From Lachnospiraceae bacterium (GTDB taxonomy: Bacteria > Bacillota > Clostridia > Lachnospirales > Lachnospiraceae), in contig JAFUNC010000014.1 in NCBI GenBank assembly GCA_017473115.1, positions 113,448 to 177,447 on the forward strand: DNA of 64,000 bases. Direction: 5' to 3'. Shown piece by piece: positions 35,241-44,287 of this stretch. Both the position numbers and the translations under genes were made by a program. Position 1 is the stretch's first letter, and each line of letters begins with the position of its first letter. Below the pieces are notes generated by a model. That model had not been told where the DNA came from, made no database searches, and saw only the letters and a program-made list of their open reading frames with translations.

Positions 35241-35972
35241 TTAGGCCTCCGTTTTCTCTTGCGCATAGGTTTCTACACAGAAACCCTTATGTCCGCAACA
35301 GGTACATGTCAATCTTCTTGTTGTAGGTGTATGACTTGCCCAAAACATCTCACTAAACTTTGGCTTAAAAACAGTGTGGCACTGCGGACAGATATAATCG
35401 ACTTTTTTATAGTAAAAATGAACCATCCAGGCAGCACCTGCTATTTCTATCAACAGTCCTAATATAAAAGGCCACCAAATACCGATATTTAACGCAAGTA
35501 CAAACGTACCCACTTCAATGATTTCTAACGGAATCCCTACTGAAAGCATAATTGTTCTGACTTTTCTTAGTTGTTTTTTATTCTTCATAAGATAAGCAAT
35601 GTCACCTATGGATTCAACCGAGAAATGCTCAACATCCTTAAGTCCGGAAGCCAAATCTTCCAACTTCTTAAGTCGTTCTTCACGCTCGCCGATTTCTTCT
35701 TTCAGCTGTTTTCTCTGCTGTTCCAAAAGAAGAGAAATAACGCTTCCCGGGTCCTCTTCTTTTAACAAGTCGGCAATGCTGTTGATGGGTAAATCCAACT
35801 CACGTAAAAAACAGATGATTTTCATCTTGCGAAGATCTTCATCATTATAAAGACGCCTTCCTCCCTCCGTTAATTCACTGGGTACAAGAATGCCTCTCGT
35901 ATCATAATATTGAACGGTACGGACCGTTACTTCGCATAGTTTGGCAATTTCTCCTGTTGTGTATTTTGACAT
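35241..35972 (-). CDS. MerR family regulator with membrane and zinc-ribbon domains
   Basis: The 243-residue protein starts with a MerR winged helix (YTTGEIAKLCEVTVRTVQYY, then GILVPSELTEGGRRLYNDED), followed by a coiled coil (about 75-110), two hydrophobic helices (about 137-175) and a C-terminal zinc ribbon with CPQCH and CTCCG pairs about 38 residues apart. The regulator is thus likely tied to the membrane, a rare layout for MerR proteins, which are usually soluble. GGAGG precedes the ATG. Its own promoter has a MerR-type operator in a 19-base spacer, so it is probably autoregulated. Confidence 0.85.
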   Translation of the reverse strand: MSKYTTGEIAKLCEVTVRTVQYYDTRGILVPSELTEGGRRLYNDEDLRKMKIICFLRELDLPINSIADLLKEEDPGSVISLLLEQQRKQLKEEIGEREERLKKLEDLASGLKDVEHFSVESIGDIAYLMKNKKQLRKVRTIMLSVGIPLEIIEVGTFVLALNIGIWWPFILGLLIEIAGAAWMVHFYYKKVDYICPQCHTVFKPKFSEMFWASHTPTTRRLTCTCCGHKGFCVETYAQEKTEA

Positions 35973-35996
35973 TGCTCTCGCCTCCTTTCAACGCCC

Positions 35997-36027
35997 ATTT
36001 TAGGACGTTACGCAACGTCACAATCAA
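35997..36027 (-). promoter_or_regulatory. MerR-type operator-promoter of the merR-yhfC operon
   Basis: On the minus strand TTGATT (36027-36022) and TAAAAT (36002-35997) are 19 bases apart. The spacer contains a perfect dyad, GACGTT-GCGT-AACGTC (36019-36004), centred within one base of the spacer middle. An over-long 19-base spacer with a central dyad is the hallmark of MerR-controlled promoters, where the activator twists the DNA to align the boxes. Confidence 0.8.
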
Positions 36028-36074
36028 TAGGTGACGCAGGGGGATTTTTTGTTTTTTTATAAAAATAATGCATT

Positions 36075-38414
36075 TTAGACGTATTTTGATAAGGTTTTTT
36101 CCATTTTCTCCACATCAATGGGTTTAGACAAGTATCCGTCAAAGCCTTCTTCCAAATATTGCGCTTCCACATCGCCTACCGCATTTGCCGTCAAAACAAT
36201 TACAGGTGTCTCAAGATTCTTATTATCCTGATCTGTCCGTAAAAGATGCAGGGTCTCCACGCCGTCCGGCTCCGGCATCATATGGTCCATAAGAATAATG
36301 TCGTACTTCTTCTCTTTGGTCATCTCCAGACACTGATTTCCGTCATTTGCAAAATCCACCTGCATTTCCGTACGTTTCAGAAGGTTTCCGATTACTTTTA
36401 AATTCATTTTATTATCATCTACCACCAGCACTTTTGCATCCGGTGCTTTGAACGTTTTCGCCGGACTTTCCGCCTCTATGGGTGTATTTACGTTTTTGCT
36501 TTCCAAACTTCCCATAGCAGTTTCATCAATGATGGTCTGCGGAATCTCTACCGTAAAGCAGCTGCCCATTCCGACTTCGCTGGTAACCGTAATACTACCG
36601 CCCATATTCTCCACAAGTTGCTTCGTAATGCTGAGTCCCAAACCGGTTCCTTCAATATTCTGATTCTTCTTTAAATCCAATCGTACAAAGGTATCAAAAA
36701 GACGTTCAATATCTTCCTTTGCGATGCCCATGCCTGTGTCCGCAACCGCTAACTGCAGGAAAAATCCGTTTTCTTTACGTATTCCTTTCGCCGTCAGTGT
36801 AACAGAACCTGTCTCTGTATACTTCACTGCATTGGATAACAAATTAATTAAAATCTGCTTAATACGAATCTCATCTCCGTTTAAAACAGCAGGAAGCGTT
36901 TCATCGATATCCTTTTTTATCTCCAGATTTTTACGCTTTGCACGCATTTCTATGCCGGAAATAACTGCTCTCAGCATGTTGGATGTGGAATAATCAGCGT
37001 CCAAAATCTGCAATTTTCCGGCCTCAATTTTAGACAAATCCAATACATCATTAATAAGGCCCAGAAGCATTTCACTGGCCCGATTGATGTTATCCGCATA
37101 CTCTCTTGTATTCTCTTCCTTGCTTTCGCGTAAAATCATCTCATTCATACCCATGATTGTGTTAATCGGCGTACGAATTTCATGTGACATACTTGCAAGA
37201 AACTGAGACTTGGATTCACTGACAGCAATGGCAAGATTTCGTTCTTGATTTACCGCACGGACATTTTTGGCAGTCCTCATTCCTGCTGTAATCAAAAAGA
37301 CCACAAGCCCTAAACAAAGGGGAATTCCGTTATACTGCGAACTGTTGATATATACCATAACAATTTCGCCGATTCCACCCAGCATCAAAGCCACAAAACC
37401 AATTGCAATCGCCCAATATTCCTTTACATATCCGCGAATAATATCCAAAATAATCGTTACAGTCATTATGACAATCAACACTCCGATGATAATGTGAGAT
37501 GCCAGCATCGTTTCAAAGAAGTCTTTTATCTGCAAAACCTGCAACGTCGTTCCCAGCACACAATTCACGACTACAGCAATATAAATTGCCAGATACGCAA
37601 TCCGGTAACGACACTTTTGCACCTTATTCATATATGCAGCTATGGGATAAGGTAAAAGCATAATCATAAAAAATCCCAGATATACTGCCATCGTACTGTT
37701 CGGAAATATAAACTGTCGCATTCTTGATTCTGCAATCATCCAGGAAGACGCCAAAATAATACCATTTCCCATATGTAATAATTCCACTTCCGTCTTATAC
37801 ATAAAGCGGACAATGATGCTCAAAACGGAAACACTGATTCCTACCAGCAACATAAACATTGCAATCACAAGAGAAGGTGCATAGTTTTTAATAATATTCT
37901 GCCAAAGCGCAACATGCTCGCCCATATAAACTTCACTTACATAGCCTGCATAGGAAGAGTCACTCATAAACTCAATTCTTAGTGTTTTGCCACCATCTGC
38001 CTTGTACACTTCAAAAAACACATAGGTAATCGTACTGGTTTTACCAAAAGGCTGTGTATCAATGGTAGAATATTCCTTGCGCAATTCATCTCCCACATAG
38101 ATTTTGAAATCCTGCTGCATACTGCGGATTGCGAAACTGATATCCGAAATATCTTCCGGCAAAACTGTTTCAATCGTAACCCATTCGCCCTGTTCCGTCT
38201 TGCATTCTCCGGGCACTTCTATCGCCTCTGTTGTGCCATCATCCAAGACTTGAACCCACTCGCCTTCATAAAGACCGAATTCGCCGATGTCTTCCAAATT
38301 TTCCGGCGGTAAAACTACTTCTCCAATGAAGAAAAATACAAAGGCTGCGATTATCATCAACCCTAATATCCACTGTAAAATATTCGATGCACCAAAATCT
38401 TTCTTTTCTTTCAT
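36075..38414 (-). CDS. Hybrid sensor histidine kinase with 7TM sensor
   Basis: The 779-residue protein has a first membrane helix (about 11-32), an extracytoplasmic jelly-roll-like domain (about 35-170), seven helices (about 178-375) as in 7TMR-DISM sensors, a HisKA domain with [17 protein letters not shown] (His 411), an HATPase_c domain with NAVKYTETGSVTL and GTGLGLSITKQLV, and a C-terminal receiver with LVVDDNKMNLKV and ILMDHMMPEPDG carrying the phosphorylated Asp. No HPt domain or output regulator is nearby, so the phosphate target is unknown. It follows the hydrolase gene by 15 bases. Confidence 0.9.
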   Translation of the reverse strand: MKEKKDFGASNILQWILGLMIIAAFVFFFIGEVVLPPENLEDIGEFGLYEGEWVQVLDDGTTEAIEVPGECKTEQGEWVTIETVLPEDISDISFAIRSMQQDFKIYVGDELRKEYSTIDTQPFGKTSTITYVFFEVYKADGGKTLRIEFMSDSSYAGYVSEVYMGEHVALWQNIIKNYAPSLVIAMFMLLVGISVSVLSIIVRFMYKTEVELLHMGNGIILASSWMIAESRMRQFIFPNSTMAVYLGFFMIMLLPYPIAAYMNKVQKCRYRIAYLAIYIAVVVNCVLGTTLQVLQIKDFFETMLASHIIIGVLIVIMTVTIILDIIRGYVKEYWAIAIGFVALMLGGIGEIVMVYINSSQYNGIPLCLGLVVFLITAGMRTAKNVRAVNQERNLAIAVSESKSQFLASMSHEIRTPINTIMGMNEMILRESKEENTREYADNINRASEMLLGLINDVLDLSKIEAGKLQILDADYSTSNMLRAVISGIEMRAKRKNLEIKKDIDETLPAVLNGDEIRIKQILINLLSNAVKYTETGSVTLTAKGIRKENGFFLQLAVADTGMGIAKEDIERLFDTFVRLDLKKNQNIEGTGLGLSITKQLVENMGGSITVTSEVGMGSCFTVEIPQTIIDETAMGSLESKNVNTPIEAESPAKTFKAPDAKVLVVDDNKMNLKVIGNLLKRTEMQVDFANDGNQCLEMTKEKKYDIILMDHMMPEPDGVETLHLLRTDQDNKNLETPVIVLTANAVGDVEAQYLEEGFDGYLSKPIDVEKMEKTLSKYV

Positions 38415-38429
38415 ACGTTTTCCCCTATA

Positions 38430-39227
38430 TTACTCCATTATCAAGAAATCATAGACTCTTTGATTAAAATCCTTCGCCTCTTCATAGGCAGCATGCCCCA
38501 AATCCTCATACATATAAATCTCACAGCCAAGTTTCTCTGCAATTTCTACAGACGACTGTCCTGTGGTAACTTTATCCTGACTTCCGCCAAGCACAAGTAC
38601 GGGGCACTTGATTTGCTCCAACTCTTCATATGCATTACAGGTAAGGCAGGCTTTCGCCAATGTAATAAAACGCTCCTTATCCTTTGGCTTTTGTACCGCT
38701 GTCAGAAGGGGCATAAAAGGTTTATAGCGCTTCACATACGCATCTGAGTACATTTTAACCGCCATATCCGCAACCAATTCTTTATAGTTCGCCTGCCTTG
38801 TTATCTCAATCCAGTTGTTTATAATCTCTTTTACCACATTATTGTTCCGTGAAAGCGTTACCGCCAGCACCATTTTATGTACCAAATCAGGCCTGTCGAT
38901 GGCAAGGTACTGTCCAATCATTCCGCCCTGGGAGACCGCAAACACATCTGCATTCGCTAACCCCAAAGAATCCATAGCCTCGGCAATATCTTTCGCTAAT
39001 TCCCGGACTGTAATGCCATCATAGACTTCCGTTCTCCTGTCAAAAAGATACACTGTATAATCCTTGGCAAAAATACGATACATATAGGCCAAGGAATTCG
39101 CGGCACCTTGGATACCGTTAGTATTTAAACCTTGAATCATAATCAAGGATTTGGAACCCTTGCCGAAGGTTATATAGTTAATTTGTTTGTTGTTTAGAGT
39201 TAGTTTTAATTCTTTGGCGTTGTACAT
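38430..39227 (-). CDS. Alpha/beta hydrolase
   Basis: The 265-residue protein has the alpha/beta-hydrolase fold: GKGSKSLIMIQGLNTNG (oxyanion region), AVSQGGMIGQYLA with the nucleophile Ser in the S-x-G elbow, a late Asp (GGSQDKVTT) and the catalytic His in LGHAAYEE. I take ATG 39227 because AAGGAG lies 8 bases upstream; an in-frame GTG/ATG-type start at 39245 is less likely. It is co-transcribed with the downstream hybrid kinase, so its product or substrate might relate to the kinase signal, which is speculation. Confidence 0.85.
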   Translation of the reverse strand: MYNAKELKLTLNNKQINYITFGKGSKSLIMIQGLNTNGIQGAANSLAYMYRIFAKDYTVYLFDRRTEVYDGITVRELAKDIAEAMDSLGLANADVFAVSQGGMIGQYLAIDRPDLVHKMVLAVTLSRNNNVVKEIINNWIEITRQANYKELVADMAVKMYSDAYVKRYKPFMPLLTAVQKPKDKERFITLAKACLTCNAYEELEQIKCPVLVLGGSQDKVTTGQSSVEIAEKLGCEIYMYEDLGHAAYEEAKDFNQRVYDFLIME

Positions 39228-39252
39228 TCCAAACTCCTTCTGCAATCACACT

Positions 39253-39447
39253 TTACTCATCTTTTTTGGACCGAACCAAATGAATAATCGATAGAATCAC
39301 CGCTACCCAAAACGAAACACCAATCAAAGGCATAGTAATTGAAAATACCGTCCAAGTAGTCTGCGTACTTGACGTAAAAATAGAAATAACAAATGCCAAA
39401 ATTGAAATTACAAATACTCCCCAAGAACCAATAATTGCTATTTTCAT
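39253..39447 (-). CDS. Small two-helix membrane protein
   Basis: A 64-residue protein made of two hydrophobic helices (about 5-26 and 35-58) and a charged tail RSKKDE, resembling the short two-helix transporter-regulator or PLDc_N-type proteins but without a diagnostic motif. AAAGGAGAT lies directly before the ATG. It stands between two membrane protein and hydrolase genes in one run. Family unknown. Confidence 0.6.
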   Translation of the reverse strand: MKIAIIGSWGVFVISILAFVISIFTSSTQTTWTVFSITMPLIGVSFWVAVILSIIHLVRSKKDE

Positions 39448-39470
39448 TTTATCTCCTTTTACACTTTAAA

Positions 39471-39887
39471 TTAACGTTTCCTTTTCGCCTCATTCCCGAT
39501 TCTGAAATATGCTTTCATAACAAATCCTGTCAGCGTTAGGGATACTGTTGATATCACAATCTTATTTCTCATAAACTCAAACTTTAAGAACAGCAGAACT
39601 CCGATTGCTACAGCAATTGCAACAACACAAAGCACAATAACAATCCCATACCATGGCATTCCTGACACCTTGCACATATGTATTATCTCAAACACACACA
39701 TTAATACAATGCAAAGAATAACAACACCAAAGAAGAAGATCATCGGCGCCGTAAACCACCAGTTAATTTTCGGATCAATTCCCAAGGTCTCCTGTTGATA
39801 AACCATATTTCCAAGAAATACAAAGATCCCAATCACCATAAATAACAATGAACCATTTAAAATTTTTCTGACAATTATTTCTACCAT
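39471..39887 (-). CDS. Unknown membrane protein
   Basis: A 138-residue protein with four hydrophobic segments (about 12-30, 43-66, 77-101 and 107-125), a W-W pair in the first outer loop (KINWWFTAP) and a basic C-terminus ending in NEAKRKR. I do not recognise a family. AAGGGGTG is upstream of the ATG. It appears to be the first gene of a unit with the small membrane protein, hydrolase and hybrid kinase. Confidence 0.6.
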   Translation of the reverse strand: MVEIIVRKILNGSLLFMVIGIFVFLGNMVYQQETLGIDPKINWWFTAPMIFFFGVVILCIVLMCVFEIIHMCKVSGMPWYGIVIVLCVVAIAVAIGVLLFLKFEFMRNKIVISTVSLTLTGFVMKAYFRIGNEAKRKR

Positions 39888-39916
39888 TCTACACCCCTTT
39901 TATAATAAAATCACTC

Positions 39917-39953
39917 CTAAAAAAACAAAAAGGGGATTTTTCAATCCCCTTAA
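39917..39953 (-). terminator. Intrinsic terminator of the symporter gene
   Basis: On the minus strand AAGGGGAT pairs with ATCCCCTT around a 6-base loop and is followed by TTTTGTTTTTTT. It lies 17 bases beyond the symporter stop. Confidence 0.85.
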
Positions 39954-39969
39954 TATTAATATATAATTC

Positions 39970-41526
39970 TTATTTTGCACGTACTGCTTCAAAGTCCTCT
40001 TCAATTTCCTTAGAAGGCGGTGCAGTCAATAAAGACACAACCACGATACAAAGAGATGCAAAAAGGAATGCCGGAAGCAATTCATAAATAGCAAACACTC
40101 CACCGAGTTTGCTGATGACAAGTTTCCAAAGGAATACCATTCCGCCACCGCCAATCATACCTGCAATTGCACCCGGAATGTTGGTTCTCTTCCAGAACAG
40201 TGAGAACAGCATCAAAGGGCCAAAAGTTGCACCGAAACCAGCCCATGCAAAAGATACTACGTTAAAGATAACACTGTCTTCATCCAATGCAATGATAACA
40301 GCAATCAATGCAATTGCAAGCAAAGTAATTCTGGTAGCAATCATAACTTGCCTATCTGTTGCCTTTTTCTTAATTACACCCTGAAAAATATTCTTTGCAA
40401 ATGCAGATGCCGCAATTAATAAATAAGAGTCAGAAGAACTGATGGTTGCAGCAAGAATACCCGCCATAACAAAACCTGCCAAAAGTGCCGGTAATGAACT
40501 GGTTGCAAGAGTGATAAAAATATTCTCCGCAGCGGCCTTTGTTAAATGTACGGTAGGATACAATGCTCTTCCCGCGATACCGATGAATACTGCCACTGCA
40601 AGGGAAATAACCACCCAAACCATAGCGATTCTTCTGGAATACTTTAATTCTTCTTCCTTACGGATTGCCATAAAACGAAGAAGTACCTGAGGCATACCGA
40701 AATAACCAAGTCCCCATGCCAACATAGAAGCAACACTTAAGAAACCGTATTTCGCAGCATCTCCAAATACCGGTGCACCTGATTCCACAAGTTGTATACC
40801 ATCTTCATTTACGACCGGACTTGCCAAACCAAAAAATTCAAAAAAACCGGGAATTGACTTTGCATTCTCGATTACTGCACCAAAACCGCCTGCATTCACC
40901 GTACTAACAATTACAATCACCGTCAATGCCACAATCATAACAATACCCTGCATAAAATCAGATGCACTCTCTGCAAGGAAACCACCTAAAATGGTATATA
41001 ACAATACGAAAACAGCACCTAAAATCATCATTATTTCGTACTTTGCGCCAAACAAAGTAGAAAATAACTTTCCACAGGTTACAAAACAACTTGCAGCATA
41101 AACCGTAAAGAAAATCAATATAAATGCTGCAGCAATTGTCATAATCACCTTCTTCTTCTCACGAAAACGATTTGAGAAAAAGTCAGGAAGTGTAATAGAA
41201 TTATTGGCTCTGATGCTGTAACGGCGAAGTCTTTTCGAAACAATCAACCAATTCAAATAGGTACCGATAGCAAGACCGACTGCAGTCCACATAGCATCTG
41301 CCAAACCACACCAATAAGCCACGCCCGGCAAGCCCATCAAAAGCCAACCGCTCATGTCAGAAGCTTCCGCACTCATTGCGGTCACCCAAGGGCCTAATGT
41401 TCTTCCACCAAGAAAATAATCGTCTGAACTTTGATTTGCTTTTTTTGCAAATAAAACTCCGATCGCAATAACGATAGCCATATATATAATCATGGCAATT
41501 AAAATTTGCAATGTCTGTGCATCCAC
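39970..41526 (-). CDS. putP: Sodium/proline-type symporter (SSS family)
   Basis: A 518-residue protein with about 13 membrane helices of the sodium:solute symporter family. Motifs include SSDDYFLGGRTLGPWVTAMS, EASDMSGWLLMGLPG, the FGMPQVLLRFMAI stretch and SSDSYLLIAAS. PutP (proline) is the closest type by these motifs. The start is a GTG at 41526 with AGGAGGAAC 10 bases upstream; there is no better ATG. It is a single-gene unit between two terminators. Confidence 0.93.
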   Translation of the reverse strand: MDAQTLQILIAMIIYMAIVIAIGVLFAKKANQSSDDYFLGGRTLGPWVTAMSAEASDMSGWLLMGLPGVAYWCGLADAMWTAVGLAIGTYLNWLIVSKRLRRYSIRANNSITLPDFFSNRFREKKKVIMTIAAAFILIFFTVYAASCFVTCGKLFSTLFGAKYEIMMILGAVFVLLYTILGGFLAESASDFMQGIVMIVALTVIVIVSTVNAGGFGAVIENAKSIPGFFEFFGLASPVVNEDGIQLVESGAPVFGDAAKYGFLSVASMLAWGLGYFGMPQVLLRFMAIRKEEELKYSRRIAMVWVVISLAVAVFIGIAGRALYPTVHLTKAAAENIFITLATSSLPALLAGFVMAGILAATISSSDSYLLIAASAFAKNIFQGVIKKKATDRQVMIATRITLLAIALIAVIIALDEDSVIFNVVSFAWAGFGATFGPLMLFSLFWKRTNIPGAIAGMIGGGGMVFLWKLVISKLGGVFAIYELLPAFLFASLCIVVVSLLTAPPSKEIEEDFEAVRAK

Positions 41527-41562
41527 TCTAATAGTTCCTCCTATGTATTAAACTCTTCACTT

Positions 41563-41606
41563 TTAAAAAAAATAGAGGGAAATTGTTTGTTCCCTCTATT
41601 TTTCTT
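41563..41606 (-). terminator. Intrinsic terminator of the NAD-epimerase gene
   Basis: A perfect 11-bp stem, AATAGAGGGAA at 41571-41581 with its complement at 41590-41600, with a T run on the minus strand. It is 120 bases beyond the stop of the epimerase gene, and A and T runs on both sides make it look bidirectional. Confidence 0.75.
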
Positions 41607-41723
41607 TGCTAATCCTTTACCGTATTAAATCATATCTTATAATGTCCTAATTGTCAAGAAAAAGCGAAAATACCGTTCAATTCATACACACTGCATTTTA
41701 TATTTTACAAAAAGTAAGCGACT

Positions 41724-42620
41724 TCAAAAATATTCGTCAATAAAAGCAATAAATTCCTTTCGTTTCACTTCACTTTTATTGCTTTGATACCAATCATACG
41801 CCTCTTGTAACCCTTCGCATAAATCCGTTGTCTTATCAAGCAACGCTTTTTGACGGCTCATATCCAACTTATACTCATAATCATAAAAACTGAAATACTT
41901 CCGTTGCTCAATGCTTTCATCCACATTAGCAATTTCCAACGGTGCTCCTACCACATCATAACACATTTTAACCCAATCTAAAACATTGACCGTCCCTTCA
42001 TTTCCCACATTTATAATATGTTCCGCAGGCTCCTTCGCAAGAATCGCATCCATCACCTTACACAAGTCTCCCACATAAAAGAACTGCAACTGCATACTGC
42101 CATCCTTCGGAACGTAGAATTTTCGCTTTTTTTCAGCGCACTCAAAGACAAAGGCTTCGCGGTATACATTATTCATCGGTCCGTAAAGATAAGGCGGCCT
42201 TAAAATATATGCCTTTGGCACAGCCTGTAAAAGTGCCTCTTCAGCACCGATTTTATCTGTTCCGTACTGTCCCCAGAACTTATTAAGCCCTACGCTCTGC
42301 CCTTCCGTAAAAGGTTGCGAGTTTTTCTCCGGATATACCGCACTGGAACTAATCATAATATACTGTCCAAAGCCTTCCAATCCTGCCAGCAAATCCTTAA
42401 CATCCTCCGCCGTATAAGCCGTCACATCCAGCACTGCGTCAAAATAATGTCCTTTTAAAACTTCCTTACAATTATGCCGGTCCGCCTCCAGCAAATGTAC
42501 ATCTTCCACCTGCGGTCTGCTATTACGGTTTAACACATAAACCTCACAACCTTTGTTTACATAATATTGCGCCACATACTTGCTGACAAACACGGTTCCA
42601 CCGGTAACGAGAATCTTCAT
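41724..42620 (-). CDS. NAD-dependent epimerase/dehydratase family protein
   Basis: A 298-residue extended SDR. It starts MKILVTGGTVFVSKYVAQYY with the Rossmann glycine motif (GGTxxxS form, found in divergent members), has ISSSAVYPE as the Ser motif, and a YGTDKIGAEE segment with the Tyr and Lys of the YxxxK site. PYLYGPMNNVYRE follows. Substrates may be nucleotide sugars or similar. I choose ATG 42620 with GGAGGG 4 bases upstream; the 38-residue extension to 42734 runs through an inverted-repeat element and is not real. Confidence 0.88.
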   Translation of the reverse strand: MKILVTGGTVFVSKYVAQYYVNKGCEVYVLNRNSRPQVEDVHLLEADRHNCKEVLKGHYFDAVLDVTAYTAEDVKDLLAGLEGFGQYIMISSSAVYPEKNSQPFTEGQSVGLNKFWGQYGTDKIGAEEALLQAVPKAYILRPPYLYGPMNNVYREAFVFECAEKKRKFYVPKDGSMQLQFFYVGDLCKVMDAILAKEPAEHIINVGNEGTVNVLDWVKMCYDVVGAPLEIANVDESIEQRKYFSFYDYEYKLDMSRQKALLDKTTDLCEGLQEAYDWYQSNKSEVKRKEFIAFIDEYF

Positions 42621-42640
42621 ATTGCCCTCCTTTTGTTTGT

Positions 42641-42850
42641 TATCATTTTCTTTCGGACCGTTATCTTCGCATATTGTGTGGATATTTCTATTCCATAAAG
42701 AACCGTTTTGAATGCGTCGGCACTTAATGAGCAAGGATACTTCCTTGCGAATTTAGTACCGTTACGTATTCAACCGAGCGAGAGCGCGTTCTGTTGGAAT
42801 ATAAAATAATCCACACTATTTCATATTATAATCTCCGAAAGAAAATGATA
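42641..42850. repeat. 210-bp element with perfect 17-bp terminal inverted repeats
   Basis: TATCATTTTCTTTCGGA (42641-42657) is repeated as its exact complement at 42834-42850. Inside, GTGTGGAT...TATTCCA (42676-42695) matches 42795-42816 in reverse; TTGAATGCGT (42708-42717) matches 42764-42773; and GCAAGGA/TCCTTGC (42731-42737, 42742-42748) forms the apex. The transcript of either strand would fold into one long branched hairpin. A MITE-like element or a structured RNA are both possible. There is no coding frame. Confidence 0.7.
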
Positions 42851-42856
42851 TATCAC

Positions 42857-42887
42857 AAAAGCCCGCAACATTGAGTTACAGGCTTTT
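42857..42887 (-). terminator. Intrinsic terminator of the UPF0210 gene
   Basis: On the minus strand AAAAGCCTG pairs with CGGGCTTTT (one G-U) around a 13-base loop; the tail is the T run within the stem followed by GTGATAT. It lies 12 bases beyond the stop. Confidence 0.65.
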
Positions 42888-42899
42888 AGGTTTACATAA

Positions 42900-44264
42900 T
42901 TAATTTTTAAAACTGTGAATCGGTGCAGGAATTCTTCCGCCACGATTTACAAAAGCATCACAAGAAAACTGATTTACAGGCATAATAGGCGCATAACCAA
43001 GCAAACCGCCGAATTCCACGGTCTCGCCAACTCCCTTGCCGATTACGGGGATAATACGCACTGCCGTGGTCTTTTGGTTAATCATACCGATTGCAAGTTC
43101 ATCCGCAATAATACCGGAAATGGTGGTTGCTTTGGTATCGCCGGGAATTGCAATCATATCAAGACCAACCGAACATACGCAGGTCATCGCCTCTAACTTC
43201 TCTAAAGTAAGGGCTCCCGCCGTTACCGCATCAATCATACCTTGGTCTTCGCTGACAGGGATAAACGCACCGCTCAACCCGCCTACGTAAGAAGACGCCA
43301 TAACGCCACCCTTCTTCACCTGATCGTTAAGAAGTGCCAAAGCCGCCGTAGTACCGGGCGCACCCGCATATTCCAAACCAATCTCACAGAGAATATCCGC
43401 AACACTGTCGCCAACTGCCGGTGTGGGTGCCAAAGACAAGTCTACGATACCAAAAGGCACACCCAATCGCTTAGATGCTTCCTTTGCCACCAACTGGCCT
43501 ACTCTCGTTACCTTAAAAGCAGTCTTTTTAATGGTTTCGCAAAGTACTTCGAAATTCTTGCCGCGAACCTTTTCCAATGCGGTTTTTACAACGCCGGGGC
43601 CGCTGACACCAACGTGAATTACACAATCCGCCTCGGTAACACCGTGGAACGCACCCGCCATAAAAGGATTGTCATCCGGTGCATTACAGAATACCACAAG
43701 TTTAGCACAGCCTAAGGAATCCTTTTCTTTGGTTGCCTCTGCAGTTTCTTTGATGATTTCACCCACCATTTTAACCGCATCCATATTGATACCTGTCTTG
43801 GTAGAACCTAAATTAATGGAACTGCACACTCTGTCTGTCGTGGAAAGTGCCAAAGGCACGGATTGAATCAATAATTCTTCCGCAGGGGTCATACCCTTAG
43901 ACACCAATGCGGAATATCCGCCGATAAAATTAACGCCGACTACTTTTGCTGCATCATCCAAAGTCTTTGCAATGGTTGCAAAATCTTCGGGAGTTTTACA
44001 AGCCGCACCGCCCACCAATGCAATGGGTGTTACGGATATTCTTTTATTTACAATGGGAATACCGAACTCGCGCTCAATATCCTTACCGGTCTGCACCAAA
44101 TCCTTAGCGCAGGTAGTGATTTTCTTAAAAATCTTCTCGTTACATACCTTCAAATCCGGGTCCGCACAGTCCAAAAGGCTGATACCCATGGTGATGGTAC
44201 GCACATCAAGATTCTCTTTCTCAATCATCTGATTTGTCTCAGATACTTCATATATGTTAATCAT
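42900..44264 (-). CDS. PFL family protein (UPF0210)
   Basis: A 454-residue member of the UPF0210 (DUF711-related) family, which is fold-related to pyruvate formate-lyase/glycyl-radical enzymes but has no known activity. It begins [20 protein letters not shown] and includes [40 protein letters not shown] and [19 protein letters not shown] is upstream of ATG 44264. An ACT-domain gene lies 23 bases upstream; this pair is conserved in Firmicutes, so the ACT protein probably regulates or partners it. Confidence 0.92.
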   Translation of the reverse strand: MINIYEVSETNQMIEKENLDVRTITMGISLLDCADPDLKVCNEKIFKKITTCAKDLVQTGKDIEREFGIPIVNKRISVTPIALVGGAACKTPEDFATIAKTLDDAAKVVGVNFIGGYSALVSKGMTPAEELLIQSVPLALSTTDRVCSSINLGSTKTGINMDAVKMVGEIIKETAEATKEKDSLGCAKLVVFCNAPDDNPFMAGAFHGVTEADCVIHVGVSGPGVVKTALEKVRGKNFEVLCETIKKTAFKVTRVGQLVAKEASKRLGVPFGIVDLSLAPTPAVGDSVADILCEIGLEYAGAPGTTAALALLNDQVKKGGVMASSYVGGLSGAFIPVSEDQGMIDAVTAGALTLEKLEAMTCVCSVGLDMIAIPGDTKATTISGIIADELAIGMINQKTTAVRIIPVIGKGVGETVEFGGLLGYAPIMPVNQFSCDAFVNRGGRIPAPIHSFKN

Positions 44265-44287
44265 GATTGCCTCCAAAGTTATGTTTT

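Noticed and set aside
42621-42734. 38-residue N-terminal extension of the epimerase
   Set aside because: It is encoded by half of the inverted-repeat element; the GGAGGG site and the Rossmann motif place the start at 42620.
42641-42850. 6S RNA gene
   Set aside because: The long hairpin and internal loop are 6S-like in outline, but the ends are a perfect 17-bp repeat and there is no own promoter or conserved core that I can recognise; a repeat element is more likely.
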